This document shows, piece after piece, positions 5,859 to 10,943 of a stretch of DNA of 10,943 bases. Positions within the stretch are counted from its first letter, which is position 1, and every line of letters begins with the position of its first letter. The DNA comes from an uncultured Alphaproteobacteria bacterium (GTDB lineage Bacteria > Pseudomonadota > Alphaproteobacteria > Reyranellales > Reyranellaceae), in contig CAIYWM010000263.1 in the NCBI GenBank assembly GCA_903929895.1, forward strand, positions 1 through 10,943, in the 5' to 3' direction. Under the pieces are notes generated by a model, which did no database searches, had not been told where the DNA came from, and saw nothing but the letters and a program-made list of their open reading frames with translations. The position numbers were made by a program, and so were the translations under genes.

Positions 5859-7289
5859 ATGTCCGACCCAGAGTACCCGGCGACAGGGCTCGCCGAGATC
5901 GACGCGGCCTGCGCCGCCTTCGCTGAACAGGAACGGATCCCGGGCCTTGCCCTGGGGATCGTGCAGGAGGGCCGCCTCGTCCATACGGTGACGACCGGCC
6001 TCGCCGACCGGGAAGCCGGCCGTCACGTGGAGGCGGGGACCGCCTTCCGAATCGCCTCGATGACCAAGAACATGACGGCGCTGGCGATCCTGTCGCTGCG
6101 CGACCGGGGATGGCTGCAGCTCGACGCGCCGCTGGCTCACTACGTGCCACAATTCGCGGCGGTGAAGCCCGCCACCCGCGACAGCGCGCCCGTCACCGTG
6201 CGCCACTTGCTCACGCATACCGCGGGCTTCGTCACCGACGATCCTTGGGGCGACCGGGTGCTGGGCCTGTCGCCGGCGGAACTCGACACGGTGATCGCCA
6301 CCGGTCATCTGTTCGCGCGCCCGCCGGGCCTCGCTTTCGAATACAGCAACCTGGGCTACGCGCTGCTGGGGCGGGTGCTGACCAACGTGAGCGGCGAGCC
6401 CTACCAGGCCTATATGCGCAGGACTTTCCTGGAGCCGCTCGGCATGGCGCACACGACGTTCGATGCGCCGGCTGCTGCGGCCCACGGTGACTATGCCTTT
6501 GGTTACCGGCTGGACGGCGCGACCTGGTCACGCGAGCGCATCGAGCCGGACGGCGAAGTCGGCGCCATGGGCGGCCTGGCCACCACCGTGCCCGACTATG
6601 CGCGCTACGTGTCGTTCCTGCTGAGTGCCTGGCCGGCGCGCGACGCGCCGGAGTCCGGCCCGGTGCGCCGCTCGAGCGTGCGAGAGATGGTGCTGTGGCA
6701 CGCGCCCCCGTTCGTGCCTGAGTCCGCGCCCGGTGCCCGCGTCGGACAGCCCAGCGCCTACGGTTATGGGCTCATCCATTCGACCGACGCGCTGCTCGAC
6801 ATGCGCATTCATCACGCCGGTGGCCTGCCGGGCTATGGTTCGCACGTGCTGATGCTGCCGGAGCGCGGCTGGGGCGTCTTCGCCTTCGGCAACCGCACTT
6901 ATGCCCCGATGTCGCGCCTCACGCTCGACGTCGCGGAGAGGCTGCACGCCGCCGCGCCGCCGCCCGTCCTCGCGGACCCTTCGCCGCCGCTGTTGCGCGC
7001 TGTGCAGGCCGTCGTGGAGGCCTATGCTTCGGGACGCATCGAGGGCGGCGACCGGCCGTTCGCGGTGAACTTCCTGCTCGACACGCCGGCGCCGCTGCGT
7101 GACGCCGAACTCGCGTCGCTGAAGCAGCGGCTCGGGGCGGGGCGTCTCGAGCGCATCGAGCCGATCCACGCGCTGGCTGGCCGCTTCGTGCTGGCCTGCG
7201 CGAACGGCCGGCTGAACGGCACCATCACGCTGTCGCCCGAAGCGGACACCGGCATCCAGAAGCTGGTCCTGTCCCCCGTCGGCGTCTGA
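5859..7289 (+). CDS. serine hydrolase, class C beta-lactamase/esterase family
   Basis: A 476-residue member of the beta-lactamase-related (class C/penicillin-binding-protein-like, Pfam Beta-lactamase) serine hydrolases. Known members include esterases, D-aminopeptidases, peptidoglycan enzymes and true AmpC lactamases. All three active-site motifs are visible: SMTK with nucleophile Ser67 and Lys70; Tyr162-Ser-Asn164 in EYSNLGY; and His319-Ala-Gly321 in HHAGGLPGYG, where AmpC has KTG. The HxG form and the absence of any signal peptide or N-terminal hydrophobic segment favour an intracellular esterase or peptidase rather than an antibiotic-resistance enzyme. The catalytic domain ends near residue 365. 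The remaining roughly 110 residues form a separate C-terminal domain. It is divergent from radC and ends only six bases from the oppositely oriented oxidase gene. Confidence 0.9.
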   Translation: MSDPEYPATGLAEIDAACAAFAEQERIPGLALGIVQEGRLVHTVTTGLADREAGRHVEAGTAFRIASMTKNMTALAILSLRDRGWLQLDAPLAHYVPQFAAVKPATRDSAPVTVRHLLTHTAGFVTDDPWGDRVLGLSPAELDTVIATGHLFARPPGLAFEYSNLGYALLGRVLTNVSGEPYQAYMRRTFLEPLGMAHTTFDAPAAAAHGDYAFGYRLDGATWSRERIEPDGEVGAMGGLATTVPDYARYVSFLLSAWPARDAPESGPVRRSSVREMVLWHAPPFVPESAPGARVGQPSAYGYGLIHSTDALLDMRIHHAGGLPGYGSHVLMLPERGWGVFAFGNRTYAPMSRLTLDVAERLHAAAPPPVLADPSPPLLRAVQAVVEAYASGRIEGGDRPFAVNFLLDTPAPLRDAELASLKQRLGAGRLERIEPIHALAGRFVLACANGRLNGTITLSPEADTGIQKLVLSPVGV

Positions 7290-7295
7290 CCCCGC

Positions 7296-10200
7296 TCAGT
7301 CGCCCGCCAGCACCGCCGGCACGGTCCCGGCCACCCCCGCCGCAACGTCGCCGAGCTTCACGGGCTGAAGCATCGTGGCCTTCGGATCGGCACGGGCGAA
7401 ATCGTACTTCTGGACGATCGCCGCGCCCTGGGCGGAGACACCGCTCACGAGGAGATCGGCCCCGGTCGTCGTGCTGGTCGCTGCCACGCGCACGCCGGCC
7501 GTGCCCTCGAAGGGCGTGAAGGCGGCGATCTCGCGGAACTCTGCTCCGTGCCCGTGATGAACCGGGCTGTGCAGGTACATGGAAGGTCCGCCATCGAGCG
7601 CCGATCCGCTCGAATAGACCTTCACCTGCGCCTCGTCGGCCAGCCGGCCGACGACGATGCGCTTGGCGCCGCCGAGAGGGCCGGCCAGCCAGCCGGTCGC
7701 CAGCGAGACGCCGCCGCGATAGTCGTCGCCGAACGGCCTGAAGCTGGCGGTCATTCCCGGCTGCGGCGACGTGATGGGTGAATCGCCGATCTGGTTCAGC
7801 AGCGGGAAGACGAAGACCTTCACTTCGGACACGCCGCCGGGGCCGGGGGCCGCGACGATGCTGTTGCGGCCGGTCGAGAAGTCGACGAAGCCGGTGGCGA
7901 GGCTGACACCCGAGGACTCGCCGGCATGGGGCGCGAACGAGGTGAAGAGCGGCGGGACCGTGCCAGGCCCGGGCAGCTTCGCGCCGTAGACCTTGATCTC
8001 GCTCGCGATGCCGGGGCCGGACCCCACGATGATGTTGTCCGACGTCGCGCCGTCGATCTGCGCGGCGGCCACGCTGACGCCGCCGCGCGCATCGGCGCCG
8101 AAGGCCTGGAAGCGTGCCAGCTCAGTGGAAAAGGCCGGCTTGCCGGGCTTCGCGGCGCCCATGTAGGCGACGACTTCCGGTACATGGTCCTGGCCGGCGC
8201 CGACCACGAGGTCGAGCACCCCGTCGCCGTCGAGATCGCCCAGCGCGACGCTGACGCTGCCCTGATGGCCGGGAAACGGCGTGACGGTGGCCAACAGCCT
8301 GTCGCCATTGGCGTCGAGTACGCGCACGGTGGTGGGCCGGCCGCCGCCGCCCGGCACCACGACGGCATAGGCCGAGACCGCGGGGATCACGTTGACCAGC
8401 GCCATCAGCCCGTTGTCCTCGTGGTTGAGGCGGTGGCAGTGCATCACGTAGAGGCCGATGAAGTCGTCGAAGCGGGTGCGCATCGCCATGTAGCCCGGCT
8501 GCACGACAGTCTCGTCCGGCATCAGGACGGGCGCCGGCACGTTGGCATTGTCGACGAAGAATTTGTCGGGGCCGGTGCGCAGGCCTGTGGTCGGGTCGTG
8601 ATAGGCCGTCACCTGGAAGTCGTTGACGTGCACGTGAATCGGATGCTCGTCGTTGTTGTGGTTGATGAACTGCCATTCCTCGATCGAACCCAGCCGCGCC
8701 TGCACCAGCGGCATGTTGGGGAAGGCGGTGCCGTCGAAGGCATAGGTGAAGGACTTGGCGTCGGACTTGCTCACGAGGTCGTTCAGGAACCCGCCGTTGA
8801 TGATGATCTTGCGCGTGACGTCCGGCGTCGCGCGCGACAGGTCGACAAAGGGCGTCCGCCCGCGCAGGCGCTGGCCCTTGGGGAAGGGCACCGTCACACC
8901 GGGGGGCGAGCCCTGTGGCGCCGTCGCGCGCGCCAGCACCTGGGTCGGGAACACGAAGAAGCCGTCGGCATAGCTGATCGCCGAGGGCAGAACGGTGAGG
9001 CTGCCCAGCACCGCCGGCGGCTTGTCGGTGCCGTCGTTGGTGTAGAGGATTCCGGGCATCGTCATGGTCCGGGCGCCACCGCCGCGGTCGGGCATCTCCA
9101 GCACGAGATCGCCCCGGGCCGGCATCGTGACGGCGATGGCGAAGCGGCTGGCCGGCGGGATCAGCAGCCGCGTGCCGCCATGGGTCGGCGGATGCTCGAC
9201 TGCCCCGTAGGGCTCGCCATCCTGGCCGACGAGGGCGATCGGTGGATGCCGGCCGGTCGCCGTTTCGGTGAGCTGCACGGTGATGTAGGCGATGTCGCTC
9301 ACGTTGGAGAGCACCCAGATCTCGGTCTGGCCGGGCCTGCTCTTGATCACCGGCTGGAACTGGCCGTTCACCGTGAACTGCAGGTCGCGCTTGTCGTCCG
9401 GCAGGGCGGGATCGGCCGGCGTGTCCAGCTCGGTCCGGCCGTCCGCCGCGGTGAAGCTCATCAGGTTCGACGGAATGTACTGGAACGCGCCGCGCCGGTT
9501 GTTGATCGACAGCGGGCCCGCGTACCAGATCGTCGCGTATCTCGTGCCCTTGCTGGTCTGGTCGAAGTTGACCGGCGTCATGAGCGGCCGATAGGTGCCC
9601 TTGGCGAGTTCGCCGTCCTTGGGCGGCACGATCGTGCTGACGAATTGCGGCCAGTAGGGATTGTTGAGCTGGGCGCTGCCGCCGGCCCGGTCGAACACGT
9701 AATTGTACTGCAGCGTCATGGTGCGGACCGGGATGCGCTTCTCGGCGACGACCGGCAGGCCGCCGTCGAGCCGGCCGATCGCCAGCAGGCCGACCATGCC
9801 GAAGTAGACATGAGCGGCCGTCAGCATGTGCAGATGGCTGTGATACCAGTAGGCGCCTTGCGGATGGTCCTTCGGGATGTCGTAGGTGTAGGTGTTGGAG
9901 GTGCCCGCCGGCATGTGCAGCATGACATTGTCCGCATTGCCCTTGGGGCTGACATGCAGGCCATGCGTGTGCAGGTTGAGCGGCGATTCCCGGAGCTGCT
10001 CGGGATAGAGCGGCACCGTCTGCCCGACGGCGGTGTAGGCCGGATCGTAGAAGTCGCGGATGGTGAGGCCGCTCAGGCCGTTCTCGAAATGGACGATCAG
10101 CCGCTCGCCGGGGAACACCTGCAGGGTGGGCGCGGGATAAAGGTTCCTGCCTTCGCGGCGCCCGTCGGAGGCCGTACCGCGCACAAGCTGATAGTCGAGC

Positions 10201-10445
10201 AGCAGGAAATTCCTCACCGGCCTTGCCACGGTGTCGAGCTTCACCTCGCCCTGGCGCGCGGTCAGCCGGACCTCTAGCACGCCGTCCTTGGAAGCGAGGG
10301 TGACCGGCTCGCGAAGCTCGGGTCGTGTGGGCGGACGAGGGGTACTGGCGGCGGTCTGGGCAAGCGAGTCTGCGCTCGTTGCACCCAGCATCGACACGGC
10401 AGCACCCGCGCCGACCAGAAGTCCGCGTCTCTTGAGGTTGTTCAT
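7296..10445 (-). CDS. Tat-exported multicopper oxidase fused to FG-GAP/VCBS-like repeats
   Basis: A 1049-residue protein. Residues 1-30 form a signal peptide with a twin-arginine-like KRRGLLVGAG and a likely cut near SLAQ, so it is periplasmic or secreted. Three cupredoxin domains follow (about 65-225, 235-485, 540-690) with all four copper motifs: His159-x-His161 (LHTHG), His202-x-His204 (YHSHLH), His601-xx-His604-x-His606 (HPIHVH), and HCHRLNH with Cys670 and His675. It should therefore house type 1, 2 and 3 copper and couple substrate oxidation to reduction of oxygen to water. The position ten residues after Cys670 is Leu680, not Met. A glycine-rich linker (699-702) leads to about five FG-GAP-like repeats (705-1012). 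The start is the ATG at 10445-10443, with AAGGGGGG just upstream; the frame is open 16 codons further. CueO- or bilirubin-oxidase-like roles are possible, but the substrate is unknown. Confidence 0.9.
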   Translation of the reverse strand: MNNLKRRGLLVGAGAAVSMLGATSADSLAQTAASTPRPPTRPELREPVTLASKDGVLEVRLTARQGEVKLDTVARPVRNFLLLDYQLVRGTASDGRREGRNLYPAPTLQVFPGERLIVHFENGLSGLTIRDFYDPAYTAVGQTVPLYPEQLRESPLNLHTHGLHVSPKGNADNVMLHMPAGTSNTYTYDIPKDHPQGAYWYHSHLHMLTAAHVYFGMVGLLAIGRLDGGLPVVAEKRIPVRTMTLQYNYVFDRAGGSAQLNNPYWPQFVSTIVPPKDGELAKGTYRPLMTPVNFDQTSKGTRYATIWYAGPLSINNRRGAFQYIPSNLMSFTAADGRTELDTPADPALPDDKRDLQFTVNGQFQPVIKSRPGQTEIWVLSNVSDIAYITVQLTETATGRHPPIALVGQDGEPYGAVEHPPTHGGTRLLIPPASRFAIAVTMPARGDLVLEMPDRGGGARTMTMPGILYTNDGTDKPPAVLGSLTVLPSAISYADGFFVFPTQVLARATAPQGSPPGVTVPFPKGQRLRGRTPFVDLSRATPDVTRKIIINGGFLNDLVSKSDAKSFTYAFDGTAFPNMPLVQARLGSIEEWQFINHNNDEHPIHVHVNDFQVTAYHDPTTGLRTGPDKFFVDNANVPAPVLMPDETVVQPGYMAMRTRFDDFIGLYVMHCHRLNHEDNGLMALVNVIPAVSAYAVVVPGGGGRPTTVRVLDANGDRLLATVTPFPGHQGSVSVALGDLDGDGVLDLVVGAGQDHVPEVVAYMGAAKPGKPAFSTELARFQAFGADARGGVSVAAAQIDGATSDNIIVGSGPGIASEIKVYGAKLPGPGTVPPLFTSFAPHAGESSGVSLATGFVDFSTGRNSIVAAPGPGGVSEVKVFVFPLLNQIGDSPITSPQPGMTASFRPFGDDYRGGVSLATGWLAGPLGGAKRIVVGRLADEAQVKVYSSGSALDGGPSMYLHSPVHHGHGAEFREIAAFTPFEGTAGVRVAATSTTTGADLLVSGVSAQGAAIVQKYDFARADPKATMLQPVKLGDVAAGVAGTVPAVLAGD
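7410..8348 (-). other. FG-GAP/VCBS-like repeat array in the oxidase C-terminus
   Basis: Residues 700-1012 of the oxidase gene product. About five degenerate repeats of 57-72 residues each carry a GVS-[VL]-A strand, beginning near residues 729, 788, 845, 911 and 983. Each is followed by a loop, a [IV]V-G strand and an EVKV-Y strand. The first repeat keeps a full calcium-binding loop, DLDGDGVLD (Asp737, 739, 741, 745); later ones are degraded to forms such as QIDGATSD. Such repeats build integrin-alpha-like beta-propellers. Five are visible where seven blades are usual, so one or two may be too diverged to see, or the propeller may be incomplete. Confidence 0.75.
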
Positions 10446-10449
10446 CGAG

Positions 10450-10464
10450 CCCCCCTTGGTGGGG
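10450..10464 (-). promoter_or_regulatory. GC hairpin covering the oxidase ribosome binding site
   Basis: Read on the minus strand, CCCC, a five-base loop ACCAA, then GGGGGG directly precede the oxidase start (CTCG then ATG). The G-run with its AA is the Shine-Dalgarno, so a 4-bp CCCC/GGGG stem could hide it. The stem is short and in a GC-rich genome may be incidental. It is recorded because the ribosome binding site is otherwise very strong. Confidence 0.3.
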
Positions 10465-10491
10465 ATGCTAGGTCGCCCGACGGGGCCCGGC

Positions 10492-10517
10492 AACGAAACC
10501 CGCCGGGCCGGTTCGTT
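10492..10517 (-). terminator. weak hairpin at the end of map
   Basis: An imperfect inverted repeat, AACGAAACC against GGTTCGTT with one bulged base, encloses a GC-rich nine-base loop. It overlaps the TAA stop of map (10516-10518). It is placed where a terminator between map and the oxidase would be, but no T-run follows on the minus strand, so efficient intrinsic termination is doubtful. Read-through from map into the oxidase remains possible. Confidence 0.25.
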
Positions 10518-10943
10518 ACGCCGGCGTTGCCTGCAGGGGCTTCGCCTCGGTCAGGTCGTAGGGCGGCCTGGCCAGTTCCTTCGGCGACAGCGTGAAGAAC
10601 TCGACGCCGGTCTCGGTGATGCCCACCGAGTGCTCGAACTGGGCGGAGAGCTGCTTGTCGCGGGTGACCGCGGTCCAGCCGTCGCTCAGGACCTTCACCT
10701 GCCAGGTGCCGGCATTCACCATCGGCTCGACGGTGAAGAACATGCCGGGCTTCAGCACCGGGCCGGTGCCCTTCTTGCCGTAGTGGAGGATGTTCGGCGC
10801 GTCGTGGAAGATGCGGCCGAGACCGTGGCCCGAGAAGTCGCGCACGACGGAGAAGCGCTGCGCCTCGACATAGGACTGGATGGCGAAGCCGATGTCGCCG
10901 ACATGGCCGCCGGGCTTGGCCGCCGCAATGCCGCGCATCATCG
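10516..10943 (-). CDS. map: type I methionine aminopeptidase, 3' part
   Basis: This is the C-terminal 142 or so codons of a methionine aminopeptidase, which removes the initiator methionine from new cytosolic proteins. The gene runs off the right edge of the window, so its start is not visible. Of the metal site, three ligands are seen: the His in GHGLGR (E. coli His171), the Glu in FFTVEPMVNAG (Glu204) and the Glu in AQFEHSVGIT (Glu235). The substrate-contact His in FHDAPN is also present. The two Asp ligands lie beyond the edge. The reading frame is intact to the TAA at 10516-10518. After the core there is a short tail (LARPPYDLTEAKPLQATPA) not present in the 264-residue E. coli enzyme. It lies 70 bases upstream of the oxidase on the same strand. 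Confidence 0.93.
   Translation of the reverse strand, partial: MMRGIAAAKPGGHVGDIGFAIQSYVEAQRFSVVRDFSGHGLGRIFHDAPNILHYGKKGTGPVLKPGMFFTVEPMVNAGTWQVKVLSDGWTAVTRDKQLSAQFEHSVGITETGVEFFTLSPKELARPPYDLTEAKPLQATPA

Noticed and set aside
5792..5860. A 23-residue N-terminal extension of RadC starting at the ATG at 5860
   Set aside because: It would overlap the divergent hydrolase start and consume the whole intergenic region. The ATG at 5791 has an AAGG at suitable distance.
4971..6485. A 504-codon minus-strand frame and a 376-codon plus-strand frame (4796-5926) across radC
   Set aside because: Both cross the real radC and hydrolase starts and show low-complexity, Arg-rich translations. The RadC JAMM site and hydrolase motifs settle which frames are real.
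5859..7289. The serine hydrolase as an antibiotic-resistance beta-lactamase
   Set aside because: It has HAG in place of KTG and no signal peptide, and the broad family is dominated by esterases and peptidases; sequence alone does not support resistance.
7926..10277. A 783-codon open frame on the plus strand opposite the multicopper oxidase gene
   Set aside because: Its composition is skewed to His, Arg, Gly and Asp, and it lacks any family signature. It mirrors the codon pattern of the real minus-strand gene, whose copper motifs are unmistakable.
1..10943. Mobile element, CRISPR array, toxin-antitoxin, phage-defence or tRNA gene
   Set aside because: No transposase or integrase, terminal repeats, spaced direct repeats, paired small ORFs or tRNA-like folds were found. 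The only repeats seen are protein-level ones in the oxidase tail.

Overview
The window is about two-thirds G+C and densely coding, with GC-rich third codon positions. It looks like the chromosome of a high-GC Proteobacterium, most likely an alphaproteobacterium. The pointers are the form of the RadC core, the presence of map and radC on one strand, and a gene mix typical of metabolically versatile soil or freshwater Alphaproteobacteria. The genus cannot be fixed from sequence alone. No tRNA, rRNA, CRISPR array, transposase or integrase was seen.

Left part (2-4762, all + strand): six closely packed genes that look like one operon. In order they encode a glutathione S-transferase family protein, a crotonase-fold protein with isomerase-like active-site residues, an NfnB/PnbA-type FMN nitroreductase, a second short crotonase, a YbfB/YjiJ-type MFS transporter, and a DsbA/GST-kappa-like 2-hydroxychromene-2-carboxylate isomerase family protein. 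Spacings run from a 1-nt overlap to about 57 nt. The content (glutathione-linked isomerase or transferase, CoA-thioester chemistry, nitro or enone reduction, transport) suggests catabolism or detoxification of an aromatic or other xenobiotic acid. The substrate cannot be read from sequence. The MFS gene has clearly different leucine codon use and is preceded by an eight-codon mini-ORF that overlaps its start.

Middle (4817-7289): radC (- strand) carries an unusual extra N-terminal domain. It is divergent from a class C beta-lactamase-fold serine hydrolase (+ strand) across a 67-bp region that contains a small inverted repeat.

Right part (7296-10943, - strand): a 1049-residue, probably Tat-exported protein joins a complete three-domain multicopper oxidase to a C-terminal array of FG-GAP/VCBS-like repeats. 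Upstream on the same strand is the 3' half of a type I methionine aminopeptidase gene, cut by the window edge.

Most of the window is ordinary metabolic and housekeeping sequence, and I see no convincing new defence or mobile system. The items most worth a second look are the oxidase-propeller fusion with a leucine at the type 1 copper axial position, the RadC N-terminal domain, and the coupled mini-ORF in front of the transporter.
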